NCBI GenBank assembly: GCA_038237805.1
Contig: JBBRYI010000016.1
Span: forward strand, 1 to 64,000
DNA: 64,000 nt
Reading direction: 5' to 3'
DNA from: JBBQFI01 sp038237805
GTDB lineage: Bacteria; Verrucomicrobiota; Verrucomicrobiia; Chthoniobacterales; UBA10450
Shown here: one piece after another, positions 1 through 7,591 of the stretch
Position numbering within the stretch: the first letter of the stretch is position 1
Layout: every line of letters begins with the position of its first letter
Translations under genes and position numbers: made by a program
The notes under the pieces: generated by a model
The model's database searches: none
Seen by the model: the letters and a program-made list of their open reading frames with translations, nothing else
What the model was told of the DNA's origin: nothing

Positions 1-2
1 CC

Positions 3-128
3 GGGGCTCTCGCCGCCGCCAACGCGCTGACGAAGTCCGGTCTGTTTAAAGGACAAACCAATGAATTCTTCCGCGCGCTCTTTACGCTCGCAGCGGAAGC
101 GGACAACGCCCGACGCCATTGCGATTAG
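3..128 (+). CDS. C-terminal end of an unidentified protein, cut by the left window edge
   Basis: Reading from base 3 there is an open frame of 41 codons that ends at a TAG at 126-128. The residues are alanine-rich and helix-like (…NALTKSGLFKGQTNEFF…) and look like a real protein tail. The other two plus frames stop within the first 50 bases. A hairpin follows 54 bases downstream, which would suit the end of a transcription unit. No family can be named from so short a tail, and a chance open frame is possible. Confidence 0.35.
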   Translation, partial: GALAAANALTKSGLFKGQTNEFFRALFTLAAEADNARRHCD

Positions 129-181
129 TTCGGCTAACGAGCAATTGAGAGCGGCTGCGGGCCATGGCCGCCGTACGGAAC

Positions 182-210
182 GAGGGCGTTGCAACGCAGC
201 GCCCTCCTTT
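182..210 (+). terminator. Hairpin between the convergent edge gene and the BNR protein
   Basis: GAGGGCG (182-188) pairs with CGCCCTC (200-206) around an 11-base loop and is followed by CTTTCT. It sits between the partial plus-strand gene and the stop codon of the minus-strand BNR gene at 211, so it could end transcription from the left. The T tract is short, so termination is only a suggestion. Confidence 0.4.
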
Positions 211-3042
211 CTATCGCGTCATGATTCCTTCCGCGATATCGACGCGGAACGTTTGCTTTGTCTTTTCCTTTCCGAAAGTCAACTCCGCGTTGTACTCGCC
301 GCTCGAGACAAATTTCTTCGCGTCGTCGCCACCGTACTCGACCAATAGATCCTTGCTCGGCCGCAAATCCCAATTCAACCGCGTCAATCCCGGCGTGCCG
401 GCCGCTTTTAGATTTGCCACCGGTTGCCCTGCCTTATTCGTGATTGCGATCTTGATTTCATCACCGGTGAATTCTTTTACCCAAACCGTGAAGAGCGCGC
501 CTTCGGGCGGATTTTCGCCGCGATAGACCCCTTTGCCATTGAAGTCGGCGAAACCAGGCAGCAAATAAAAACCTTTCACCGGCGGGACGCTAAAAAGATG
601 CGCCGGTTTTGCCGCGATCTCCGGAGTCAAATCGCGCAAAGCCCGCGCGTCATCAATGATTGCGATGCTGCGGCCGTGCGTCGCAATGACCAGATCGTTT
701 GTCCGGGGATGAATTTGCAAATCGTCCACGCGTACCGGCGGTGCGTCGGTGATTCGCATCCAATGGGCGCCTTGATCAAATGAAGCGAACAAACCGAAAT
801 GAGTTCCCGTGTAGAGCAACTTCGGATTTACCGGATCTTCGCGCACAACTTCGACCGGGTCGTTAGGCGGCAAACCTTCGCCGACGACGCTCTGCCACGT
901 CTTGCCGAGATCGCTTGTGCGTAAAATCATCGGTCGATCGTCGCCGGAGCGGTAAGCATTCGTCGCGACATATGCGACTTTCGGATCCGTCGCGCTCGGC
1001 TCGACCCGCACGATCCATTGCCCGCGCGCGGGCTCTGGAAGATTTTGTGTCAGCTCGGTCCAATTGCCGCCGTCGTTCTCCGTTAGCCAAAGCCGGCCAT
1101 CGTCCGTACCCGCCCAAAGCATTCCGGCACGCACTGGCGATTCGGCGAGCGAATAGATGACGCCGAAATTCTCCGCGCCGCTGCCGGTCGCATCGATGCG
1201 CTTCGGATCGTTCTGCGTCAGATCAGGACTGATGACCTGATATTGTTCCGCACGATTCGTTAGGCGAAAAACACGATTACCCGCAAGATAAAGAACGCCG
1301 GGCTTGTGCTTGCTGCCAATGAGCGGTGAATTCCAGTGAAATCGGTAACGCGTTTGCCCTTCGGGGGGTTCAGGACGCAGGTCGCGCTTTTCACCCGTGC
1401 GCACATTGAAGCGATGAATATTTCCTTCCTGGCTTTCGGCGTAAAAAATATCCCGGTCGCTCGGATCGAAGACAACGTAGAAACCATCGCCCCCCGTCAA
1501 CGCGATCCAATCGCTGTTGCGAATTCCTTCTTTGCTCGGCACCCGACTTGGTCCGGCGAAATTTTCATTGTCCTGCAAGCCACCGGCGACTCGATAGAAC
1601 GGCTGTGTGTCGTCGAGTGAAATGCGATAGAATTCTCCCGCGGGAATGCGATTGAGATGTTCCCAGCCCTTGCCGGCAGCGTAGCTTTGATAAACGCCGC
1701 CATCCGTTCCAAGAATCAGCCTCTGACAGATTGGGGGCTTCGGCGGTTTGTTTTTGTCTTCCGGTTTTGGCGGCTTCGGGACTGGCGCGCTGTTCGGTTG
1801 AATGGCCAGCGCATGACAATCGGGATGCACTTTTTCGGAAAGATCTTCCCGAAAATTCTTGCCGCCTTCGTCCGAAACAAGAACCGCCATGCCCAGGATG
1901 TAAACGCGCTGATCGTTTACGGGGTCGATGCGGATTTGGCTGAAATAGAACGGACGCGGATCGATGTCGCTTGTGCGCGTCCATTTTTCACCGCCATCCT
2001 CCGAGCGAAAAACACCGCCGGCCCGGTTGTGAATAGTGCGTATATCGCTCGCCCCGCCCTCGTCGCTATGCACGACCGCCATCACGATTTTTGGCCTGCT
2101 CGCAGAAATCGCGAGACCGATGCGGCCGGTCTGACCAGGCAATCCGCCCGCTAGTTTTTTCCATGCTCCGCCGCCATTCGTGCTTTTGAAAATTCCGCCA
2201 ACGTCATTCCCGTTCGTCGCCGTCACACCGGAAGCAAAGGACCAGGCCGTGCGCTGCCGCGCGTAAAGCGATGCGTAAACAATTTCCGGATTTGATGGAT
2301 CGAGGATTACGTCACCACAGCCAGTGCGTGAGTCGTTAGGCGCGGATGCTTGCAGAACTAGCTTCCATGTCTTTCCGCCATCCGTCGTTTTGTAAAGACC
2401 GCGTTCGCCACCGTCCTTCCACAGATTTCCCATCGCCGCGACATAAGCGACTTCCGGTTTCGCCGGGTGAACCACGATGCGCGCAATGGTGCGGCTCTCC
2501 TTCAGTCCGACACTTGTCCAGTGCTCTCCACCATCAATCGATCGATAAACACCATCACCCCACTCCGAAGAATTCCGATCGTTCGCTTCCCCGCTTCCCA
2601 CCCAGACAACATCAGAATCCGATGGCGCAATCGCGACCGCCCCGATGGAAAGCGTCGGCTGTTTATCAAAGATCGGATTGAAGGTAACGCCGTTATCGCC
2701 GGTCTTGAACAAACCGCCGTGCCCGAACCCGACATAGAAAACTGCCGGATTGCGTGGATCAATCGCGATGTCCGAAACGCGACCTCCCATCACCGCCGGG
2801 CCAATCCAGCGCGCTTTTAAATTCTTAAAGAGAACGTCAGTCAGTTGCACCGGTGTGGCTGCCGGCGACGACTGCGGGCTTGCAGATGGCGCCGGCGAAC
2901 TTTGCGCTACAGTTGGCGACGGCGACGGCGAGGACGTCGCAGAAGCTGGACTCGTCGGTTGATCTTCCTGGCTGCGCAGCGGCTGTGTCAGCACCGCGAA
3001 CGTAAAGAAGCAGCAAGCCAAACGAATGGGTGAGATCGTCAT
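211..3042 (-). CDS. Secreted BNR/sortilin-like repeat protein (glycosyl hydrolase-like beta-propeller)
   Basis: A 943-residue exported protein. It opens with a signal peptide (about residues 1-24, hydrophobic core then LRSQ), followed by a Ser/Pro/Ala-rich linker to about residue 65. The body repeats the BNR/Asp-box pattern S-x-D-x-G-x-x-W many times (for example SIDGGEHW, TTDGGKTW, SEDGGEKW, SDLGKTW), the signature of sialidase- and sortilin-type propellers. Family members are often annotated 'glycosyl hydrolase' without a proven substrate, and no catalytic set is obvious to me. A C-terminal segment after about residue 830 resembles a beta-sandwich. It is monocistronic, with its stop abutting a hairpin. 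A role at the cell surface or in the periplasm, perhaps binding or degrading polysaccharide or peptide, is inferred. Confidence 0.8.
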   Translation of the reverse strand: MTISPIRLACCFFTFAVLTQPLRSQEDQPTSPASATSSPSPSPTVAQSSPAPSASPQSSPAATPVQLTDVLFKNLKARWIGPAVMGGRVSDIAIDPRNPAVFYVGFGHGGLFKTGDNGVTFNPIFDKQPTLSIGAVAIAPSDSDVVWVGSGEANDRNSSEWGDGVYRSIDGGEHWTSVGLKESRTIARIVVHPAKPEVAYVAAMGNLWKDGGERGLYKTTDGGKTWKLVLQASAPNDSRTGCGDVILDPSNPEIVYASLYARQRTAWSFASGVTATNGNDVGGIFKSTNGGGAWKKLAGGLPGQTGRIGLAISASRPKIVMAVVHSDEGGASDIRTIHNRAGGVFRSEDGGEKWTRTSDIDPRPFYFSQIRIDPVNDQRVYILGMAVLVSDEGGKNFREDLSEKVHPDCHALAIQPNSAPVPKPPKPEDKNKPPKPPICQRLILGTDGGVYQSYAAGKGWEHLNRIPAGEFYRISLDDTQPFYRVAGGLQDNENFAGPSRVPSKEGIRNSDWIALTGGDGFYVVFDPSDRDIFYAESQEGNIHRFNVRTGEKRDLRPEPPEGQTRYRFHWNSPLIGSKHKPGVLYLAGNRVFRLTNRAEQYQVISPDLTQNDPKRIDATGSGAENFGVIYSLAESPVRAGMLWAGTDDGRLWLTENDGGNWTELTQNLPEPARGQWIVRVEPSATDPKVAYVATNAYRSGDDRPMILRTSDLGKTWQSVVGEGLPPNDPVEVVREDPVNPKLLYTGTHFGLFASFDQGAHWMRITDAPPVRVDDLQIHPRTNDLVIATHGRSIAIIDDARALRDLTPEIAAKPAHLFSVPPVKGFYLLPGFADFNGKGVYRGENPPEGALFTVWVKEFTGDEIKIAITNKAGQPVANLKAAGTPGLTRLNWDLRPSKDLLVEYGGDDAKKFVSSGEYNAELTFGKEKTKQTFRVDIAEGIMTR

Positions 3043-3053
3043 GACAAGCTTTA

Positions 3054-3074
3054 GCGCAACTTTTCTCGTTGCGC
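3054..3074 (-). terminator. Hairpin in the DUF5069-BNR gap
   Basis: GCGCAAC (3054-3060) and GTTGCGC (3068-3074) form a perfect 7-bp stem with a 7-base loop, 11 bases upstream of the BNR gene start. It could be a weak terminator for the upstream DUF5069 gene or a leader hairpin of the BNR mRNA. No long T run follows. Confidence 0.3.
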
Positions 3075-3120
3075 GACCGCGTGTTGTTGCGGCCGCAGCT
3101 GGCGACAGCGCTCTGCGCCG

Positions 3121-3546
3121 CTAGCTCTTCCGCTTCTCTTCGAAATCAATCATATCGCCGATCGTCTCGATATCCGCGCGATCAGCAATGCCGAGCTCCT
3201 GCTTCATTTGTTCAAGCACCGGCGTTCGAAAATCCTTCCAACCGAATTTCGTCATGAACTCGTTCCAAACCATCAGATCGCCTTCATTGAGTCGCCGGCC
3301 TTTTTCGAAACACCATTCGAGAATTTCCTCGTCGCTTCCTCCCTGGAGCACGCGCTCGCGTAATTCATCGTAATTCACCCGCAGAAAATTCAGGCACATC
3401 CCATCGGCAGAACGCCGTATCCCCATGTTCGCATGATATGCCTCATCCAGTTCGCCTTTCGCGCGCAATCGAATCTTATCGAGCATGCGCGGGAGATACG
3501 TCATCCCACCGGCTTTCTCTTTCAGACTTTTTGGGTAGGTGCTCAA
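3121..3546 (-). CDS. DUF5069 family protein
   Basis: 141 residues, no signal peptide, predicted cytoplasmic. The pattern L-D-K-I-R-x-R-x-x-G-x-L near residues 23-34, a conserved acidic D-E-E-I-x-x-W segment near residues 72-78, and the overall length match DUF5069, a small alpha-helical family frequent in Verrucomicrobia and Planctomycetes. Function unknown. It lies upstream of the BNR gene on the same strand with a 78-base gap that contains a hairpin, so co-transcription is uncertain. Confidence 0.75.
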   Translation of the reverse strand: MSTYPKSLKEKAGGMTYLPRMLDKIRLRAKGELDEAYHANMGIRRSADGMCLNFLRVNYDELRERVLQGGSDEEILEWCFEKGRRLNEGDLMVWNEFMTKFGWKDFRTPVLEQMKQELGIADRADIETIGDMIDFEEKRKS

Positions 3547-3585
3547 AATCGATTATGTTTCGAAACAAACACGACGGCGCTCAAA

Positions 3586-3777
3586 ATGGAGAAGTCATTT
3601 AAGAAATTCAAGACATTCGCGGAGGCGGAGGACGCAGACCGCAAATTCTATCGCAAGCTCACCGGCGAGCAGCGCCTGCAAATCCTTCTTGAACTACTCG
3701 CGCCACTGCAAGGCGATGGTCGAATAGATCGCACCGTAATCCGAAAAAGGAAACTAGGAGACGATACCCCTGATTGA
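3586..3777 (+). CDS. Small conserved hypothetical protein
   Basis: 63 residues from ATG at 3586. The N-terminal half (FKTFAEAEDADRKFY…LTGEQRL) strongly recalls a small family of the form 'F-x-x-A-D-R-x-Y-x-x-L-T-x-x-x-R-L'. As I recall, such genes often sit beside a nucleotidyltransferase-type gene in putative toxin-antitoxin or abortive-infection pairs. No partner follows here, because the next gene is convergent and starts 6 bases away. It may therefore be a solitary remnant. The longer open frame upstream of 3586 is antisense to the DUF5069 gene and was not used. Confidence 0.55.
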   Translation: MEKSFKKFKTFAEAEDADRKFYRKLTGEQRLQILLELLAPLQGDGRIDRTVIRKRKLGDDTPD

Positions 3778-3783
3778 ACTCGC

Positions 3784-4425
3784 TTAATGTTTTCGTTCGA
3801 GCTGAATTTGCTTGAGCAACGCGATCTTCACTCGCTCCACATCGTGCGCGAATTTGACCGTCGCATCGAGCGCCTGGGGATAAATCTCGAAACGCTTTCG
3901 CAATGTTTTGGTGGCCGGATCGTAAAAGAAGGAAATGTCCTGATCGAGATTCGGCACGATCAGCTCGTCGCTTAATTTCTGGTAACGCGCCATGTCGCTC
4001 AGGCCCCAGCGAATCACGGATTCAAGTTCGCGCAGGGCGACGAGCGTTTTCACCTCAAGCAATTCGACGCCGCCGGATTGCAGCAGCGTAGCAATGTCGC
4101 CCGGTGTGTAGTCTGTCTTAAAAACAAACGGTTGCAGCGGAGGCATGTTGCCGGCTTCAAGCGCGCGCCGAAACTCGGCCGCTTCTCGTTCTTGTTGCGC
4201 GCCATTCACTTTTCCGCTCTCGATTCCTTCGCGCAATGTCTGCTCCAGCGTAGCCAGAATTCGATCGCGCCGTTTCGCATCCTGCCGATGCTGCTGATAA
4301 TTGTTCAGCCAGAACGCCGCATAGACGCCGACAAAAACCAAAACCAGTTCGGCGACCCACCGCCCGGAACGTGAGAGATGAGAATGCTTTTCCGTTCGTT
4401 CGCTCATTGTTTCGACAGTGACCAT
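3784..4425 (-). CDS. Membrane-anchored hypothetical protein
   Basis: 213 residues. A single hydrophobic segment (about residues 24-41, ELVLVFVGVYAAFWLNN) follows a charged, polar N-terminus; the rest is soluble and mainly helical with many Lys, Arg and Glu. The segment 'A-E-x-x-L-V-x-V-G-V-Y-A-A-F-W-L-N-N' resembles small uncharacterised membrane proteins of the DUF6090 type. Function unknown. ATG codons give starts at MVTVE or, six codons later, at MSERT; the longer one is annotated. Confidence 0.6.
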   Translation of the reverse strand: MVTVETMSERTEKHSHLSRSGRWVAELVLVFVGVYAAFWLNNYQQHRQDAKRRDRILATLEQTLREGIESGKVNGAQQEREAAEFRRALEAGNMPPLQPFVFKTDYTPGDIATLLQSGGVELLEVKTLVALRELESVIRWGLSDMARYQKLSDELIVPNLDQDISFFYDPATKTLRKRFEIYPQALDATVKFAHDVERVKIALLKQIQLERKH

Positions 4426-4483
4426 GCCCTAACACACGCCTACGGCTACAGCGCGCAATGGCACATCATCGGATCCCAGAATG

Positions 4484-4512
4484 AGATTTCTCTACTTCGC
4501 TCCGAATGACAA
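4484..4512. repeat. Partial copy of the 'gagatt…cggaatgaca' intergenic repeat
   Basis: GAGATTTCTCTACTTCGCTC…GAATGACA shares its two ends with better copies at 26085-26132 and 31335-31381 and with a longer element at 51436-51552. It lies just upstream of a minus-strand gene, as two of the other copies do. Confidence 0.5.
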
Positions 4513-4633
4513 TCTGAAAAGCAATCCAAGCGCCGTTTCATAACGCGCTTCAGAAAGCTCGACGATCACCGCGTCGAACGCCTTTCGATTACTGGTATTG
4601 CGTATCGCTACATCGCGTATTACAATTGCGGAG

Positions 4634-4873
4634 ATGACAACCATTACCTGCAAGATTCCTGAAAGGCTCGATCTGCAGCTGGAGGCGCTCGCGCGCCGGA
4701 GGCGGATAACGAAGTCGGCTGTTCTCCGGGAGGCGTTGGAAAAAACGACGAGTGGCGCTGCGCGAAAGACGATCTTGTCGGCTTACGACATGGTGAGAAA
4801 CCTTGCGGGTAGCCTGCGAGGTCCGCGTGATCTTGCGACTAATCCAAAGCACCTAAAGGGCCTCGGTGAGTAA
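4634..4873 (+). CDS. Antitoxin of a VapBC-type pair (ribbon-helix-helix)
   Basis: 79 residues. The start ATG at 4634 follows a GGAG-like sequence. The N-terminus (MTTITCKIPERLDLQLEAL) followed by 'R-R-R-I-T-K-S-A-V-L-R-E-A-L' is the ribbon-helix-helix pattern of CopG/VapB antitoxins: one beta strand, then two helices. The C-terminal half would wrap the toxin. It overlaps the toxin gene by 8 bases, so the two are translated as a unit. Such antitoxins usually bind their own promoter, which would lie in 4513-4633. Confidence 0.75.
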   Translation: MTTITCKIPERLDLQLEALARRRRITKSAVLREALEKTTSGAARKTILSAYDMVRNLAGSLRGPRDLATNPKHLKGLGE

Positions 4874-5276
4874 CATCATCGTCGACACGGGTCCGCTCGT
4901 CGCGTTGCTTGTTCGAACCGAAGCCCATCACGAATGGGTTGTGCAGCGTTGCCGCGAATTGTCGGCGCCATTTCTCACTTGCGAGCCAGTGTTAACCGAG
5001 ACTTGTTATCTGCTCACCCGATTGCACGATGGGCCGCGCAAGTTTTTTGATCTACTCGGAAGCGGTTTGTTAAACGTCGAATTCGATCTTCTCGCGGAAC
5101 GCGAACCGCTGCGAAAGCTGATTCAGAAATACTCCAATCTCCCAATGTCACTCGCTGACGCCTGTCTCGTGCGAATGGCCGAACTTAATCCCAAGACTTC
5201 GGTCTTTACCCTGGACAAACACTTCCGCACTTATCGCAAGAACGGCCGACAACTCATCCCGCTGATCGCACCGTAG
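4866..5276 (+). CDS. PIN-domain toxin, VapC-like ribonuclease
   Basis: 136 residues from a GTG at 4866 inside the end of the antitoxin gene. PIN-domain acidic residues are all visible: D7 (IIVDTGPL), E45 (VLTE), D98 (SLADAC) and D117 (FTLDKHF). VapC enzymes are Mg-dependent ribonucleases cutting tRNA or rRNA and are neutralised by the cognate VapB. Length is typical. The arrangement (antitoxin first, 8-base overlap) is standard. Confidence 0.85.
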   Translation: MSNIIVDTGPLVALLVRTEAHHEWVVQRCRELSAPFLTCEPVLTETCYLLTRLHDGPRKFFDLLGSGLLNVEFDLLAEREPLRKLIQKYSNLPMSLADACLVRMAELNPKTSVFTLDKHFRTYRKNGRQLIPLIAP

Positions 5277-5397
5277 CCCGCCACTTCGTTTCTTGCGCTG
5301 CGGTTTGTCCGATTGGAAGTCAGCTTTCAAGCGACATCGCGTCGAAGCAAGCCGATGATTGCGCTCGTATCTGCGATGCAATCGATTAGCTCAGCCA

Positions 5398-5586
5398 TTA
5401 ACGAACGCACTCGAAAGCGTTCGCTACATCCTTCTCAAACTTGTCCCATTCCTCGACGGTCATCTCCGCACCGTTGCGATCCAAAGAATCAGCGCGGACA
5501 TGAATCGAGTACACATTTGGACGACCTTTAACCGGTACAAAATCAAGGTCGTGCTTGAAGTCCTCGATAAATGTTCCTGTGCTCAC
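5398..5586 (-). CDS. Small hypothetical protein
   Basis: 62 residues from a GTG. The composition (FIEDFKHDLDF…MTVEEWDKFEKDV) resembles a folded small protein with a C-terminal helix. It lies in the otherwise gene-free space between the VapBC pair and the protease. I recognise no family. It may be a chance frame. Confidence 0.35.
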   Translation of the reverse strand: MSTGTFIEDFKHDLDFVPVKGRPNVYSIHVRADSLDRNGAEMTVEEWDKFEKDVANAFECVR

Positions 5587-5846
5587 AGTCGAATAGTATT
5601 ATGAATCGGCGCGATTCGCGCAATCTGCGGTCGAATTATACAAACTAGGTGGTGGCGAGACTCTTCTCAACTGCCGAGCACATGTTCCAATCGATCATGT
5701 ATCGATCTTACATCGCTGGGTTACTCTTCCAAGCTCCAGCGTGAGCTGGAGCAATGTCGATAGCTAGTTCTGATCCGTGACTTCTCTGCAGCCGCTGCCT
5801 TGTTTGGATTCGCATGCAGAGCCCATGTATTGCGGTATTCTTTTGC

Positions 5847-6686
5847 ATGGCGGATGAATATCTGCGTCTGGGTGACATCCCGACAGACTTTCAAAACGTG
5901 CTGATGCGTGAGTTCGTCCCGTATTCGGTGGGAATGGGATGGGTTTCGTCACAGAAGAAGCAAGCCTTCGCGCCCTTCGGATCTGGAACGTTTGTGAAGA
6001 AAAACGGAACCGTAGGAATCCTGACCGCACGACATTGTGTTACACAAATGCACCGCCAATCTGCCGGACATGATCGAGTCGCGCTATTACTCCGGGATGC
6101 GAGAGCGGTCTACCTGCCATCAGATTCGTTGATTGACCATCGACTAACAACTCCGTTAACTGAAGAGTATGGACCTGACCTCGACTTCATCGAAATTGCT
6201 CCGTGTGACCAGCTACAAACTGTCTTGGCTATTGCATCAGTGTGGTCGCTCGACCGTGACTTTGAATCATTGTTAAAAGAATTTTCGGCTGAAGGTTCGT
6301 TCCTAGCTTCGTTAGGGTTTCCGGAGGAAAGATGCAAAACGCTGCCTCTTCAGAACGGATTTCGACGTGTGGCTTACCACTTAACGTGCAGTCATGTTAT
6401 TCAGAAGGGCGACATAACCGAACAGGATGGGTGGGATTACGTCCAAAGCAAATGCTTCTACTGCGATGAAAACGATCTACCCCAATCTTTTGGCGGCACA
6501 AGTGGCGGTGGAATCTGGGCGCTGCAAGTCTTGAAAAATCGAGCAGGTGGCAAATTGAGTATCGGGAGGTCCGCGCTTGTAGGCGTTTCGTTTTACCAGA
6601 CAAACCTAGAGAATAACATCAGGCATGTACGCGGCCATTTCATCAAATCGATTTACGATGTGGTGTGGAGAAAACAACGCGCGTAA
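5847..6686 (+). CDS. Trypsin-like serine protease, no signal peptide
   Basis: 279 residues from the ATG at 5847; an in-frame ATG at 5814 would add 11 residues. A chymotrypsin-fold triad is visible: His63 in 'ILTARHC', Asp111 or Asp113 in 'PDLDFIEI', and Ser219 in 'GGTSGGG'. Neither start gives a clear signal peptide, so the enzyme is probably cytoplasmic, as in proteases of phage-defence or regulatory systems; this is inference. The gene is visibly AT-richer than its neighbours and sits between a toxin-antitoxin pair and an HNH nuclease, which suggests acquired DNA. It converges with the HNH gene. Confidence 0.65.
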   Translation: MADEYLRLGDIPTDFQNVLMREFVPYSVGMGWVSSQKKQAFAPFGSGTFVKKNGTVGILTARHCVTQMHRQSAGHDRVALLLRDARAVYLPSDSLIDHRLTTPLTEEYGPDLDFIEIAPCDQLQTVLAIASVWSLDRDFESLLKEFSAEGSFLASLGFPEERCKTLPLQNGFRRVAYHLTCSHVIQKGDITEQDGWDYVQSKCFYCDENDLPQSFGGTSGGGIWALQVLKNRAGGKLSIGRSALVGVSFYQTNLENNIRHVRGHFIKSIYDVVWRKQRA

Positions 6687-6806
6687 TTGGTCCCCATTCT
6701 TCCCGAATGCAGAGTCAAATGTTTACAAACGCGACCCAATTCCACTCCCTCCTTCATTAGGGAACCCGTTCAAAGGTATCCGCGACAACCGCCTAACGAG
6801 CGCAAG

Positions 6807-7373
6807 CTAGGCAGCTTCTAGGTTTCTGATCTTGTTCCAGCAGACACCGCAGAAATATTTGAAAAAATGTGTTTCATTACTGCATCCTGGATGACGCGCA
6901 GCTGCGATGTGGAGTGCATCGATAATCTCCTGCGCCGGTAAACGGTCAAGAAACACGCGGACTGTGCTTTCTCGCTGACCGGAGATCCTCCACTCATTCG
7001 GATCTTGGCCGTCGAGAGTAATCCATGCGTCTGAAATTTCGCGCAACCACTCCTCTCGCATTCGCGCCCGTTCCGCCAACCATTGTTGGTATTCTCGTAA
7101 TTGCTCAAATCGGTCGCGCTCCGCCTCTTGAATTACACCAAGCGATTGCGGCTTATTAGTCAGGAGGCCTGCGGCTTTGCCACGGTTGCAATCGACACAC
7201 GAAGTCACCAAGTTCGACACTTCATTTAGTCCACCCTCAGCAATCGGGAGGATATGGTCGATCTCTAAAATAACAGTTGGCGGCGTTCTTCCGCAATACA
7301 TACAGCGGAATCCGTCGCGCTTAAAAATATCGAATCGTCTGCGCATCGAAACTTTTGTCCGCTTGTTATTCAT
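6807..7373 (-). CDS. HNH endonuclease
   Basis: 188 residues. The N-terminal 75 residues form an HNH domain: a Zn-binding 'C-x-x-C' (CMYCGR), the 'EIDHILPIAEGG' beta-beta-alpha core with the catalytic His, 'NLVTSC' and a second 'C-x-x-C' (CVDCNR). The remainder is charged and helical with a further Cys pair near the C-terminus (CGVC) and no recognised domain. Stand-alone HNH proteins of this size may be mobile, restriction-like or repair nucleases. Composition is similar to the adjoining protease gene. Confidence 0.75.
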   Translation of the reverse strand: MNNKRTKVSMRRRFDIFKRDGFRCMYCGRTPPTVILEIDHILPIAEGGLNEVSNLVTSCVDCNRGKAAGLLTNKPQSLGVIQEAERDRFEQLREYQQWLAERARMREEWLREISDAWITLDGQDPNEWRISGQRESTVRVFLDRLPAQEIIDALHIAAARHPGCSNETHFFKYFCGVCWNKIRNLEAA

Positions 7374-7524
7374 TATCTAGCCTCCTCACAGTATTGCTGC
7401 TAAACAAGCTTGGCTTAGCTGTAATCAACCCGTCTCGACCCGACTCGACGCTAATCGACCCGAATTAGGCATCATCAGATCACAACCAACATCCGTATGC
7501 TTTTGAAGGAGGATTACGGGTTAT

Positions 7525-7566
7525 CGACAAAAAGCAAAACAGCCGGGTCGTTTCCGACCCGGCTGC
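7525..7566 (-). terminator. Rho-independent terminator of groEL
   Basis: A perfect 11-bp stem, CAGCCGGGTCG (7540-7550) and CGACCCGGCTG (7555-7565), with loop TTTC. On the minus strand it lies 26 bases after the groEL stop and is followed by TTTTGCTTTTTG. This is the strongest intrinsic terminator in the window. Confidence 0.9.
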
Positions 7567-7591
7567 TGTAATTCATTATTGTTTCGCTAGC

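Noticed and set aside
4441..7520. CRISPR array
   Set aside because: No direct repeats with regular spacers were found here or elsewhere in the window; the repeated words are irregularly spaced.
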